DNA from: Davidsoniella eucalypti | Lineage: Eukaryota; Ascomycota; Sordariomycetes; Microascales; Ceratocystidaceae | Assembly (NCBI GenBank): GCA_004009845.1 | Contig: RMBW01000003.1 | Coordinates: forward strand, 124,001-188,000 | Reading direction: 5' to 3' | Length of the DNA: 64,000 bases | Shown here: positions 47,160-60,568 of the stretch, piece after piece | How positions within the stretch are numbered: position 1 is the stretch's first letter | Layout of the letters: each line of letters begins with the position of its first letter | Position numbers and translations under genes: made by a program | Notes under the pieces: generated by a model | The model's database searches: none | The model's input: only the letters and a program-made list of their open reading frames with translations | Told to the model about the DNA's origin: nothing

Positions 47160-47800
47160 TGTAGGAGCAGTAGTCAATGATATGCGATTTCGGATATAGA
47201 GCCGATAGGCGAATGCGACACACTAAAAGTACCAAGATAAAGGTTGGGTGAACGTTGTAGTTGAGCATTTGGATCATCGTCTGTGGAATCAATGGATGCT
47301 TGAAGCTTCAGCCACACTTGGAGCCAAATCGCGTCGCCGCGCCGATTATGTATGTGGCGTCGAGCGTGGCGCTGTTTGTTTACTATGTATCCTACTTAGG
47401 ACTAGCCCCTCTGTAAACAAATGTGAAAGAAGACCCCCAAGTCTAGCCCACTTGTCTATGCTGGCAGCTTTACGAACTAATTTCCAGTTGCAACAATGAT
47501 GGCCATAACATTGGTGCAATTGACTTATTTTTTTCTCTCCGCCAGCGCTACGATAATTGTCGATGAAATTCTTTGAGAAAGCTTCCATAGAGCGACTATA
47601 GCCTGTTATCTAATCTGTCCTCTTTCTGCCGCCTAATCAATCGCCTGTGCGTCCGTTCTCAGCGTCTTAGTTCGTCTATTTGTAGCATTATTGGCAACCC
47701 CTCCCTTGCATCCCTACCTGGTTAATATCTGTATATTATCGTCATCTCAACAAACGACCCCGCCATCCGATCGACATCCACTATCACAAGTATCTACAAA
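47160..47800. promoter_or_regulatory. Shared upstream region of ELYS (-) and SMC4 (+)
   Basis: The two starts are 641 bp apart with no gene between them. It is GC-richer in the centre (47280-47370) and pyrimidine-rich toward SMC4. I did not identify a specific cell-cycle box. Shared control is an inference from the layout. Confidence 0.45.
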
Positions 47801-50800
47801 ATGTCTTCTCGTATTCGGCGCGGTGCCCGGCGCATCATAGATTCTGACGATGAGGATGACCTTAGCATCATCGACACCTCGACTGTCTCTACTCGCTCCA
47901 CTCGCTCCACCCGCTCCGCCCGAACAGTTCGTTCTACGAGAAAACCACAGCAATCCGAAAGCGATGAAGAAGACGATCTCAGCATGGCGCAGCAAACGCC
48001 TCCGCGACGGGCTGCTCGCACACGCCAGTCAACTGCTTCTGTGGCATCTACCCGTCGCTCATCGCAAAGAGCATCAGTTGCCCCGTCGGAACCATCTAAA
48101 GATGCTGAAGATGCTGAAGACTCCGAGGAATCTGTCGACTATACCGACGATGTGACTGCGCAACTTGAGTTAGAATCTACTCCGCCTGCGCGCAAACCAG
48201 CAGTTGCTACACCGAAGGCCGAAATCATTAAACCAGAGTCCAGCTCAACGGAAATGGACGTCGATACATCACCTACTAAGCCTGTGATCAAAGGCGAAGC
48301 AACACCGCCCTTGGTCGATATCTCGAACACAAGTATCAAACGTCCTCAGTCTTCGTCTCAGATGTCTACACTCAACTCATCACAGTCGCCTTTCAAGCCG
48401 ATCAATGCAATGAATACTGTTCTTGAACGCCCTATGGATATTGTCATTAAGGCTCGCCAGACACTTCAGCCTGTGGTCGAAGATACTACGCCCAAGCCTC
48501 GCATTGTGATCACCTACCTTATTCTCAACAACTTCAAGAGTTATGCTGGTCGCCAAGAAGTCGGTCCTTTCCATGCATCTTTCTCATCGGTCGTCGGCCC
48601 CAATGGTTCTGGTAAATCAAATGTCATTGATTCCCTTCTCTTTGTCTTTGGTTTCCGTGCCAGCAAGATGCGCCAAGGAAAGATCTCTGCTTTGATTCAC
48701 AACTCGGCGCAGTTTCCCAACCTTGACCATTGCGAAGTCGCCGTACATTTCCAGGAGGTCCTTGATCGAGTAAGTGTATTTCGAAATCACTAATACAGAC
48801 CCAATGGCTAACATATACACACATATAGCCAGGCGGTGGTTCCGACGTTGTCCCAGATTCCACTCTCATTATTTCACGCAAAGCCTTCAAAAACAACTCG
48901 AGCAAGTACTACATCAACGATCGTGAATCAACTTTCACAGCAGTCACTACTCTTCTTCGTGACCGGGGCGTCGATCTTGACCACAAACGTTTCCTTATTC
49001 TGCAGGGAGAGGTTGAATCTATCGCCCAGATGAAGTCCAAGGCCGGGAACGAACATGAAGATGGCCTTCTCGAATACCTCGAGGATATCATCGGTACCTC
49101 CAAGTACAAGACGCCCATCGATGAATCTGCTGCTGAAGTCGAGACTCTAAACGATATCTGTATCGAGAAGAGTGGGCGTGTACAGCATGTCGAGAAGGAA
49201 AAGATCGGTCTCGAAGACAAGAAGAACAAGGCTCTTGCGTTCGTTCATGATGAGAACGAGCTTTCTTTAAAGCGTGCCGCTTTATTCCAAGTCTTCATCG
49301 CCGAAAGCCAGGACAATATATCTATTAGCGAAGAAGCTATCGCCAAAATCTCAACCGAGCTCCAAGCTGAACTCGAGAAACACGACGGTAGCGAGAAGCT
49401 CATCAAGGATCTCACAAAGGCATTCAACAAAGGAAACAAGGAGTTTGAATTTTCTAGCGAGGAGGTTCAAGCCTTGATCAAGGAGATGTCCAAGTTTGAG
49501 CAAGAGCGTGTTAAATTCGACGAAAAGCGCAAGTTCTTGGTGGATAAGTGCAAGAAGCTTGAGAAGACGATCGCCAATGCTGAGCAGTCAGCCCTTGAAG
49601 CTCGTGAGACTATAGGAGACTGTGCTGTTGACATCGAGCGTCGTTCTTCGACCGTTGGCGACCTTGAGAAACAGGTTCAAACAGAGGAGGCGCATCTAGC
49701 TCGCATCAGAGATGGTCTCAAGGGCAAAACTCAGGCTTATTCCGACAAGATAGCCGTCCTTCAAAAGTCTCTGGAGCCATGGACGGCAAAAGTCAATCAG
49801 AAACAGTCTGCAATTGCAGTCGCCGAGTCAGAGTTGAACATTCTACGCGAAAAGGCCAATGCAGGTACTGTGGCAATGACGGAACTCGAAGCTAAGGCTA
49901 AGGGCATCAAACGTTCTGGCCGCGAAAAGGAAGAGCAACTCCAGCAACTCGCAGCCGAGAAGGCTCAGCTTGAGCAGGAAGCCGCTGAAGTTGATGCGGA
50001 GATCAAAAAGCTAGCGGAGCAAGAGCCAAAGGCTAGAGCCAAGATATCGAATGCTCGCCAGAAGGCCGACGAAGCTCGCTCCAACTTGAGCAAGAATCAG
50101 ACTCAGGGCAACGTCCTCACTGCTCTCATGCGCATGAAGGAGTCCGGAAGAATCGATGGGTTCCATGGCCGCCTCGGTAATCTTGGTACCATTGATCAAC
50201 AGTATGATGTGGCTATCTCTACTGCCTGCGGCGCTCTTGACAACTTTGTCACAGAAACAGTTGAAGGTGGCCAACAGTGTATCGAGTATCTTCGCAAAAC
50301 AAACATGGGCCGTGGAAACTTCATGTGCCTGAACAAACTCCATGTCCGCAACATGAATCCTATCCAGACACCTGAAAACGTCCCTCGTCTCTTCGATCTC
50401 ATCAGGCCAAAAGAAGATCGGTTCCGCCCTGCCTTCTACCATGCTCTTCAAGATACCTTAGTGGCTGCTGATCTAGCTCAGGCCAACCGTATCGCCTATG
50501 GCGCCAAACGCTGGAAAGTGGTCACTCTCGCGGGCGAGCTCATCGACAAGTCTGGTACCATGTCTGGTGGTGGTACAACCGTCAAGAAGGGATTGATGTC
50601 TTCTAAGCTCGTGTCTTCTATCTCTACGGAAGCCGTGACTAAACTTGAAGAGGACAGAGATGCATTAGAAGCCAAGTTCACAAGTTATCAAGACTACATG
50701 CGCGATCAAGATGCCCGACTTCGTGAACTCAAGACCCAAATTCCAAACCTCGACACCAAGATGCAAAAGCTCAATCTCGAGATCGAGAGCATGTCCCGTA

Positions 50801-52452
50801 ACCTGCAGGATACGCTTCGCCGCATGAAAGAGCTAAGCAGGGAGACCCAATCTTCAGAGTCTGATGAGAACCGCATGTCTATTCTTGAGGCAGATATTTC
50901 CAAACTCAATCGCGATGTCGAGAAGCTCCGCGGCGAGACTGCTAGTGTCGAGGGCGAAATCAAAGCCCTGCAAGACAAGATCATGGAAGTTGGTGGTGAG
51001 AAGCTCCGAACTCAACGCGCCATGGTTGACTCACTCAAGGCCGAGATTGCCGAGAACAACGATGAGATATCCAACGCCGAGGTCCGCAAGGCCAAGGCAG
51101 AGAAGCAAGTCAGCAAGCTTGAGAAGGATTACAACAAGGCCACCAAGGAACTCGAGGCTTCTGCTCACGATTTAGAGAAGCTAGAGAGCGAGATTGCTAA
51201 TCAGGATGAGATTGCTACTGAGATCAAGGGTCGCGTTGAGGAAGCAGAACGGGAGCTTTCCGTCAAGAAGAAAGAGCTTGCTGCCCTAAAGGCCGACTTG
51301 GACGACAAAACAGCAGAATTGAATGAGACTAGGGCTGTTGAAATCGAGATGCGCAACAACCTAGAGCAAAACCAAAAGGTTCTTGTAGAGAACCAACGTA
51401 GTCTCAAGTACTGGGATGACAAGCTCTCAAAGCTAGAGCTCCAGAACATCGAGGATCTCATGGGCACCGAGCCGATCATCATCAAGCGTGAGAAGAAGTC
51501 CGAGGCGAAGAAGGCCAAGAAGTCAAAGAAACCTACTCGAGTCAATGATGATGATGATGACGTCGACATGGAAGACGCTTACGATGTCGAGGATGAAGAG
51601 GAGGAGGATGAGGAAGAGGAGGAAGGTGAAGAGAGTGAAGAGGAGGAGGAAGAAGGCGAGGAGATTCCTCTATCGAGACAACCACAAGAACTTCCTCGTT
51701 ACTCGCGTGATGAGCTCGCAGACATGAAGAAGGAGACACTCAAGCAGGAAATCGCAGCTCTCGAGGAGAAGACACAAAATGTCAACGTCGATCTAGGCGT
51801 TCTAGCCGAGTACCGTCGTCGTGTCGAAGAGCACGCAGCCCGCTCTTCAGATCTAGCCTCTGCCGTTGCTCAACGCGACTCTGCCAAGAAGCGCTGCGAT
51901 GATCTACGGCGCCTTCGCTTGGAGGGCTTTATGGCTGGCTTCAGTACCATTTCACTACGTCTGAAGGAGATGTACCAGATGATTACGATGGGTGGTAATG
52001 CTGAGCTTGAGCTTGTCGATTCGCTAGATCCATTCAGCGAAGGTATCCTCTTCAGTGTGATGCCGCCAAAGAAATCATGGAAAAACATTTCCAATCTTTC
52101 TGGTGGCGAGAAGACCCTATCATCTCTAGCGTTGGTGTTTGCCCTTCATCACTACAAGCCAACGCCTCTCTATGTCATGGACGAGATTGATGCCGCGCTG
52201 GACTTCCGCAACGTATCAATCGTGGCCAACTACATCAAGGAGCGCACGAAGAACGCGCAATTCATTGTCATCTCGCTGCGCAACAACATGTTCGAGCTTG
52301 CAGCGCGTCTAGTCGGTGTATACAAGGTCAACCACATGACGAAGAGTGTGACCATCGAAAACAGAGACTATATCCAACGGCCTCGCCCCAAACTGCAGGC
52401 ATCGCAGTTGGGTGGATCTGGCGCCAGCCAAACGACTCTAGTTATGAGATAG
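47801..52452 (+). CDS. SMC4: SMC4-type condensin subunit (1530 aa)
   Basis: Exons 47801..48769 and 48829..52452 (59-bp intron, phase 0). SMC4 pairs with SMC2 in condensin and compacts chromosomes by ATP-driven loop extrusion. Seen: a disordered, acidic and Ser/Thr/Arg-rich N-terminal tail of about 230 residues; head entry I-L-N-N-F-K-S-Y-A-G; Walker A G-P-N-G-S-G-K-S (about 266-273); Q-G-E-V-E-S-I-A-Q-M-K; long coiled coil; hinge about 764-910; second coiled coil; signature L-S-G-G-E-K-T (about 1413); Walker B Y-V-M-D-E-I-D-A-A-L. The L-Q-G-E-V-E-S-I-A-Q-M-K segment and the N-terminal extension fit SMC4, not SMC1-3. An acidic low-complexity insertion (Asp/Glu run, about residues 1230-1275) interrupts the second coiled coil before the head. 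The N-terminal tail carries S-T-R-S-T-R repeats with potential mitotic-kinase sites. Confidence 0.96.
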
Positions 52453-54869
52453 TAATCAACCATCGACTATTATGGCAGGCTAGCCCCACAGCGAGGGTGG
52501 GCTGGGAAGCGCAGTTCTAGCCATTATCTTGGTTCGTCACAGCATGGATAACCAGCCGAAATCATGTTTTGTGTGGATACAGAGGAATTTTTGACGATCA
52601 GGGCAGCCCAGATCTTGGCTCGCTGTCTTCAAATTACATCATAATGACGGGGGTTACGAGTTACATATTAGGGTTTGGGTTATTTATTGCAATATAATTG
52701 TATAGTCTTTTTCTAGTCAGTAGTGACTTCGCTGACCTTGTGTACTGCGCAATAAATAGCGAACTGCTACTACAGCTACAGCTACATCTCGCCCTTTCAA
52801 CGTACGTGCCTGTGCCTGAGCCTGTGCATACGCATAGTTGATATAGTTTTCTCTGGTGAAATTTGGCTTGCCGATGTTTGTGCACTAGGATTTGTACTGC
52901 TATGTGGGCGAGCGGTATAGGCGGAATAAACTAGAGAAAACAAACGTATAGGGGCGAAAGCAGAGCTCTCAAAGTGACCTGCGATCTTGGCTTGGCCAAG
53001 TCCAATAAAATGACACCGGTCAAGCCATTTTATGCTCCTATATACAGATATGGCGCTACTGCGCACACAATATCTAACTAATGTGAACTAACAAAATCCC
53101 AGATGTCGGTTCTTCTATCCGCACTCATTATACGTGTCATTTTCAACTAGACTATCAGTCACCTCCAAGTTGGTGATGCAACCCACAGCAAAACAGATGT
53201 CGAACTTCCAATATTGAGAGATAATGAAAGGACTTGGACAATTCTAATCTCCAGACAAGTTATTGTCTGTGTAAAAAAAAACCAGTACCAAAAAGACATT
53301 GTTCCCTCCCGTACAACTATCGCAAAGGCATGAAGCCATCATAGGCCCTTGATTGAAGCGTTGTATCGAAGGCACAGAAGATGAAATAAGCCACTTGATT
53401 TAAGGAAGTGCGGCTATCCACTTGGGGAGAAACAGATAGCAAATACTTTATTTTTTTTCTTCATTTTATATTGTACACTAGTTGCTAAGTTTTTATCCAT
53501 TAAGACTATTTGTTACTACGTGCGGTCAGACTTCGTCTAGCTCGGTTTTCTCGTCTTTTCCTGTCTTCATTCGACTTTTTTAGATAAGAACATTGTGGGC
53601 TAAATACTATTATTCTTCGTACCCCAAGAAAAAAAAAGAAAAAAAGAAAAAGAAAAAAACAGAGGCGGCCTGAGAGTTCAAATTAAATAGTGACAGCAAT
53701 AAAGATAGGATTACTGACTAAATTGGACAGTATTGACATCCTGAAGGATAAATTAGGCACTCGTTCCTGGAATCCTGACGCTGATACACCGAGTCCTTGT
53801 TACTTTGACTATGTAATCAGTAAGATTGTATTATTGGTATGCATATTCCTTCTTCAGTTCTATTCATTTCTGTTTGCTTAGGCTACATTGAGATTTCAGA
53901 GGTTTTATGATTTATTCATTCTCAGTGATTACCCCTTCTTCGGTCTTCGATACAATACTTGAATCAGTGGCTTATGATGGCTTTATTTACAGTTATGTAT
54001 CTTACATGATGTATACACAACCAGCACTACGTGTCACATAGTATCTTGGTGTATTTTCAAATACTATGTTTGCTTTTACTGGCTTTTATTGACTACCGCT
54101 CAAACCTGTCTATCCCGCCTTTTTTTTCTTTATTCTCGCTTATGAAGTTGATTGTCTGTTGATACTATAGTATTGAAAGTGTCTCTGTTGCTTCTTCTTT
54201 CACATCTACGACTGCTACGATCTTTACCCCTCACTATGCTGTATGTATCTACTTGCATTACTAATTTTAAAAAAGGCTGCATTAAGTTTGGGATTATGCA
54301 TCAGCCAAAATCTGACTCGTCTCATCGTCCTAAAAGAGATTTTGGAAAAGATAGGAACGTCTAGTCACACCTAATACAAGATACGTACCCTTTTGACACG
54401 AACAATGGCTAAGTTCATTGGCCTCTCGAAAGGAAGGGGCCGAGGGTGGAAGACGAGAGTATAGGATTCCAATAAGTTTATCATGGTTTGTCCTCTCCTC
54501 GGCCTACATACTAGCATACAGAATGGGGGTTTTTTTTTTTCTCTTTGAGTTAGCACGGGCCCTTGCATAGTCGTTTCTTATTTTATCCGGCCAAGAAAAC
54601 AAGGCTATTCTCTTTCTAGCCGTGACCCGAAAATGCTGTACGGTGGCCAAAGCCCCCCTATGCTTTTTTCATACTTGAACGTGTGTGCTTTGAACAATTG
54701 AACCATCATGCTTTTCTATAGTTGCTCTAGAGGTACGTAGCCATACATCGATGCCAGCAGTATCTATCCGGGTTCCGGTTCGTGTATCATATCTGACTAT
54801 ACTACAATAATGTCCGGTTCTGTAAAGTACGAATCTCCAACACGATATTCTTCGTTCTCTCTAGATCTT
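52453..54869. other. Non-coding region downstream of SMC4
   Basis: No gene seen. It contains an A/G-rich low-complexity tract (about 53626-53662) and T-rich runs. Small frames at 52661, 53690 and 54152 have no domain. Confidence 0.55.
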
Positions 54870-56160
54870 CGAGAGCATGTCTATCTTTTCAAACAGAATA
54901 TCATGTGGCGTCTGTAGTATCTCCAATGGGATATCCGGTCCGACGAGATATCTGGATCTTATTGTCTTGATGTGGCTCACGTAAATCATCAGTGACATCG
55001 ACCCAGATGGGCCCCATAGTGCTTTTTTTTCGACTAGTTCCCAGTGGATCTTGGGCAAATCGAAGAAAGATGTACCAAGCGTACGCAGTGTCTCTCAACT
55101 GCGATTCCATTGTCATATGCCGGACCGTATAATCCCGTAAGTTTATGCTACTCTCGCTTATGTGGGGGTGGGCTATATCTCTATCTCTATCCATCGCCCC
55201 CAGGTCCATGCGTATAACACTTCATAATCTAGAGATCCATGTAACAGTGAGAATTCCTGTAAGTTGCACACTGGAAAGTTGATTCCACACATCTTATATC
55301 TCGAGAGGAATATGTTCCTTTGTGTGCTATGAACCATGGGAACAGGGAGTAACCGTTGGTCTGATCGATACGTGATGACAATGTACTTTTCTCTACTAAA
55401 CTTCCCTATTCTGTCGACGATGGATGGCGAGCCCACCATGTTGATTTGCGGAAATCCTAAAGCCCGTAAGCGTTTGCGATTCGCTTCGGATGCGTAGCAA
55501 GCAACACGCTAAAGCCTAGGCGTCGGTAAAGATAGTCACGGTGACGATAAAGGAACTCTTCAAACAAGTCCTGCATGGCGGTGGATTATCATACCGGCTA
55601 CGAAGCGCGGGCAGAAGGAAAACTCGAGATGGATACAGGTAGATGTGTCGGTTCTAGAGGAGACGCTAGACGTAGGTATAAGCGAACTTGCAGTAGGCTT
55701 GACATTGGAGCCGGTTTCCAGCCATCGCCTCGGACAAAGATATCATGGCCGCAACAGTATGAGGAGCACCATCTAACAAAGGCAGTCGCATCGCAAGGGA
55801 TTGGCGTCTCTACCACACAGCCGGGCTGTCATGTCACGTCAACGGTCAGTCGGATTATAAGTCAGGTTCAGTCGAGTTCTCAGAGAGGCTAGTTGTCTTG
55901 TTTTTTATCTTGGCCCAGGATTAACTCAATGCTGGACGGATCCGTCTTCCTATGGACCCACCTCGATGCTATTATATGTCTTCATGGCTCGTACCATGAC
56001 TTCGATATTGGCCGGGATAAGATCCCCCGCTCGCTGCTGCCAGGTCAAAGTTGGGGCTATCGATATAGAATCAAACATAGGGAATATGTCAGTTGTTTGT
56101 AGGCTGTGGCTATATCTGTCTGCTTTCAGTTCGGTCCACTTAGTTTGGTCCACTTACAGC
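54870..56160 (-). pseudogene. Decayed coding sequence of unknown family
   Basis: On the minus strand several protein-like segments in different frames follow one another: 56153..55950, about 55577..55461 (M-Q-D-L-F-E-E-F-L-Y-R-H), 55513..55173 (A-S-E-A-N-R-K-R-L-R-A-L-G-F-P then M-V-G-S-P-S-I-V-D-R-I) and 55209..54901. The second and third overlap with a one-base frame change in a way that reads smoothly, as after an indel. Stops interrupt the rest. Composition resembles real protein, but I recognise no domain and cannot join it with plausible introns. It could also be chance. Confidence 0.3.
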
Positions 56161-59100
56161 CGTGGAAAAGAAATTATGCCCTGATTGGAAAGCGATGATG
56201 TCTCTGGTGTGCTTTGCTATATTTGAATCTAGGTCCAGTGCCCGGTTTCTCAGTGGATCGATCCTATGGCAGTTTGTTCTGTAGAAGCTTGTCCGACAGA
56301 GTATTGTTCACTAGAAAGTGTTTGGTGGCTCTGGGAAGCCTGTGAATGACACACAACTTGGTCAGACTGGCTACTACGGATTGTATAGCTCGAAGCCTCG
56401 CCAGAGTGACATTGTAATTTTGTCTCGAGAATGCCTCGATATCAGATAAGCACGTATTGTTCCGAGTGTAGTGTCATAGTTATGCCGTCATTGTGGAACT
56501 TTAGTCCCGGTTAGTTGGTGTAGATAACCCTAAATGCATCGTAGACCCTTGTGTTTGACAAGCTGGTCCTTTATCATGCTTAGCCTCGTCACGCTGTTTT
56601 CTTCTTCTTTTCTTCCTATGTTAAAATTACTCTAGGACGGCATCGTGAGACAGGATCATAGCGATGTACAAGAAGTCAAAGTCTAAAGAAAGAGGGTTAA
56701 ATCAAGCAATGCTTGCTGTCGTCTTCCGGTGCCCCAGAGATATGACAATGTATTTGATCTGTCGAGCAATCCCTACAGGTAGATCGTGGGCAAATATTCG
56801 GGTCAAGTCAGTAGTATGAAGCGCATTAAGAAACAGAAGGCATCTTCATGTTTCCAATGGCCGATGGTGTGGCCAACCTCTAACCGAACCTGCCGCGCAA
56901 ATCTCCAAGTAGTTTAGCTGTATAAGTGAGTGATACACGCAGCGAGCCACTAGCGGAACTCAAGTCTGAGCCCTGCAGCCAGCGACCCATGATCCATCAG
57001 CGAGTTTTCTGGGGGTTCTCGTTTGGCCCTTGAAGTACTGACGCTAGGGTGGTGATAAAGGATCTCACACTATGTACAACTTGGAAGCTGACCTGATCCT
57101 CAGAGACTAGGGCAAGGCTAGGACAAGGCCCGGATTGGGACTAGAGCAAGGCCTGAACGCTGCGAAACAAGAGGTCAGAGCGGCATTTGTCCATGTTGGC
57201 TCGGTGTGATAAGACAAAAACGAGGTCCAAAGACTAGTTAGTGCTCGCAGTTGGCCCAAATCGCGCTTGGCAGTAGCACGGTAGCACTGGGGGAAATGGC
57301 TAGAAGCCATCAGCAAACGAGATCCAGATAGATGGTAGCCACCGCTGTGGTATCAGGCAGATGCAGGGCCGGACTTGGTTAGACCGAGCAGCCCGGCTAT
57401 GATTTGGACATCGCAGTATGGAACTTTCCGAGAGCCAAGATATCATGCTAGATAGATACTGAAGGGTGCACGTCCATATGGCCAGCAGGAATCTGCACGT
57501 CTTGTCGCTCTCTTTCTGCGTCTTCTTGTCTCTCTGTCAGACTTTAGCAGCCTAGACAAAGCAGGATACTACAATGCCATTCAGCCTCCACACCACCAAC
57601 TCGGTCTGCTACGGTTGAATCCGTGGATTGCGCCCCCGTTCTAGATTAGTGCTGTGCTGGAATCCCATAGCAGCAGAAGAAGAGCCCGCTCTAGACAAGC
57701 AAGACAGGACTATCTTCCTAAGCTTGGCCAGGACAAGAACAACACCGGCGTTCCCAACACTGACCGTCTGGCTCGGCCGCCAAGCAAGCGCCGTTGTCGC
57801 TGGGCACACGAAGCTGCGCGGGTTCCCTAGATCGCACGCTAAAGCGATGTACGTACGTATCGTTGGCTGCAAAGTTGCAATAGCGAAGGGAGCAGGTGCT
57901 TGGTGGACAGCAAACAGGCGTCTGAGCACTGCTACTCTACAGTCTAGTTCAAATTAGTCTGTACGAATAGTCGATAGCACCCGATGTTAGTGCTTTGCCA
58001 AGGCAGGCTTGCTCGCTGTGTTCTGGGCGTCATGGAATAGGCTAGGCTAGCAGAATGGCAGGACACGGTCACTTACACCCCTCGGCCAGTCAGTCATTGA
58101 TCCTCGAGAAAATATTGAAGGCAAAGAACACGACAAGGGGGGGTCCGGAAACAGGCAAAAGCACATGAAAAGAAAAAGGAAGCAGAAAAAAAGAGTTGCT
58201 GATAGCCGCCGTCAACGTACCTGGTGAGCCTTTCTATTATGCATATTGCCCCAATTCGTCTTTTCTTTCTTTCTATCTCTGGTAGCAAAATAGCGTAGAA
58301 CCAAAATCTCGGCTTCGTCTTCCGAGCTACATTCCGATCGCCCACACGATCAGTCTTTCTTTTCTTTTTCTGGCGATTGCTCACAGACGCAGTATCGACA
58401 GCCATCGTCCTGTATGTTCGCCATCTTTGTGCCAGTTTCACATCGTGTCTCGAGGCGTATTGAAACGACATCCGCCGATCTTCGACAAACTCTCGAAGCA
58501 GCATCGTGAATTTTTCCATCTTCTCGACTTTTCTCCTGTCTAGTGCTCGCGTATCCTGTTCTCTTGTTTTCCTAGCAGGGCTTTTTATGTTTTTAAGTTG
58601 TTGTTTGTTGCAACCTTTCGAGTTCCCAAATCCGTAACGAGGGCCTTGACAGCAAACTAGCCAAGCATGAAAGAATTATACAAGAGAAAGACGGCAAAGA
58701 AAAGACAGAAAAAGGCCCGTGGGCTCTTTTCTCAGTCTGTTTCGCTCGTGCGTCAGTGACTTAATATACTTTTGTTTTTTACCTTTTACTTTTCTCATGT
58801 CGGGGGTCCGTCCGTCCAGACGGCTTGGCTACTCTCGCAGGATCTCTGGATCTCTGTAGCTACTTATTAATCTGGCTACTTATTAATCCTCAGTTGGCGC
58901 CTCTTGTCGGGGCGTTTCTTCCTCTTCGATTCCACTCATTTCCGTCTGCTGTGTTTTGTTGTTGTTGCTTTTTACCAACCCGTCTTTATTTCTTTTTCTC
59001 TTCTTCTCTTGGACCGCAGCCTCCAAAAGCAATATAAAAGATCCGTATTTTCTTCTGTTGCTCACTTTCCTTTCCTTGCTGCCGATATCCATTGAGATAG

Positions 59101-59248
59101 ATCGACAACCTCTCGCTGGCCCGTCTCCAAACTGAGCGGCTATCTCAACGCTACCGATCTGCGCTGTCCTCCACCATATATGGCAGCATTTCCCCCGCAC
59201 TGGTCCCAACTAACCCCCATCAACCACAATCGCCAATAGCTACCCATC
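56161..59248. other. Non-coding region and promoter of the rhodopsin-like gene
   Basis: No supported gene. 57.0-58.0 kb is GC-richer and open in several frames on both strands (57628..57957), which is typical of base composition rather than coding. A minus-strand frame of 141 codons at 58094..58519 is discussed among the rejected items. The 500 bp before 59249 are pyrimidine-rich promoter or 5' UTR. Confidence 0.5.
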
Positions 59249-60568
59249 ATGTCAGCCTACTACATTGCCAGGTCGCACCCCATATACTCGCGGGGTGTCA
59301 CTGGCGCTGCCGGAGCCGGCGATGTCGACGGTGCGCCTGTCATCACCAGCAACACCAGCACGCCTGGCTACTACGAAAACAGCGGCCCTGCAACCCGCTC
59401 CTCGGTGTGGGTTCTCGGCGCCATCTCGCTGGTCTTCCTGCTTCTGCGTGTCTACTGTAAATTCGTCAAGCACCGCGGTCTCTACTGGGACGACTGGATC
59501 CTGATTGCTGCCTGGGTAAGCACTTCTTGCTGTCTGCTACCATTGTTGTCTCTGCTGACCCTCCTTTCTGTGTAGCTTGCTATGCTGGCTACCATTATCC
59601 TCACCACTATTGCTATTGCCCACGGCTACGGCCGTCACTCGTGGGCCGTCGATGCTTCCGAAGCCAACACTCTGTCGCTTTCCGGCGTCATGTCCGTGAC
59701 CTTTGCCATCACTAGCCAGGCATGGTCCAAGACTAGCTTCGCCCTGACTCTGTACCGCCTTGGCGAGCCCTGGATGAAGTACGCCATCTGGTACGTCATC
59801 GGCAGCGTCAACATTGTCTGCATGCTGGCTGCTCTGTTCTTCTGGATTCCCTGCCACCCGCTGGAGAAGGCCTGGAAGCCTCTCACTGTCGGTACCTGCT
59901 GGGACTCGCAGATCATCGTCAGGTTCTTCATCGCCACTTCGTGCTACTCGGGCATGATGGATCTGACTCTGGCTTTCCTGCCATGGAAGATCGTCATGGG
60001 CCTGCAGATGAAGACGACTGAAAAGCTTGGTGTGGCCGTCGCCATGAGCATGGGTATATTGTAAGTTCCCAAGATCATACCACGTATATCCGAGCTATCT
60101 GAGCAACGCACTAACCAAGATAATCTACACAGCGCCGCTGCCTCTGCCTTCATCAAGGCCTCCTACGTGCCTCTTCTGGCCTCGTCCGACTTCAACTACT
60201 CCGGCTCTCACCTGGTTATCTGGGGTGTTGCTGAGACCGCCGTCACTATCATGGCCGCTTCTATCCCCGTCATGAGAGTCCTCCTTCGCCAGGTCGTCTC
60301 TACTGGCAACAACAGTGGCGGCTACAACCGCACCGACCCCGACAGCCACATCGTCACCATTGGCTCGGCTGCCACTGCCTACGCCACCCGTGACAACAAG
60401 CGCCGTTCGTCCTTTGGCAACGCCATGTCCAACCTCAAGGGCAACGGCAAGACAAAGAGCCCCGAGGTCTACGGCATGACCAACATCAGCGAGCGTAGCC
60501 TGCCCAGCAGCGTATCGACCATGCCGTTGCATCCACAGCAACAGGTCCAGGCTGCCAAGGAGCTGTAA
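59249..60568 (+). CDS. Rhodopsin-domain seven-helix membrane protein (395 aa)
   Basis: Exons 59249..59515, 59576..60060 and 60133..60568, phase-consistent. Seven hydrophobic segments follow an extracellular N terminus of about 50 residues with one N-x-[ST] site. The hallmark R-V-Y-C-K-F..G-L-Y-W-D-D-W-I-L-I-A-A-W at the end of helix 1 and start of helix 2 identifies the fungal integral-membrane rhodopsin-like family (the PTH11-related superfamily). A W-S-K-T-S-F-A-L-T-L-Y-R segment and a C-W-D pair in the third loop also fit. There is no CFEM domain. The cytosolic tail (about 80 residues) is Ser/Asn/Lys-rich and probably phosphorylated. Ligand and signalling role are unknown; members include candidate surface sensors. 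Codon use is GC-rich relative to neighbours, as for a well-expressed gene. Confidence 0.88.

Noticed and set aside
58094..58519. 141-codon minus-strand frame starting M-E-K-F-T-M-L-L-R-E-F
   Set aside because: The first 60 codons look protein-like, but the rest is Lys/Arg- then Cys/Phe-rich low complexity. No domain, no neighbouring exon with good splice sites, and it lies in the likely promoter region of the rhodopsin-like gene. RNA evidence would be needed.
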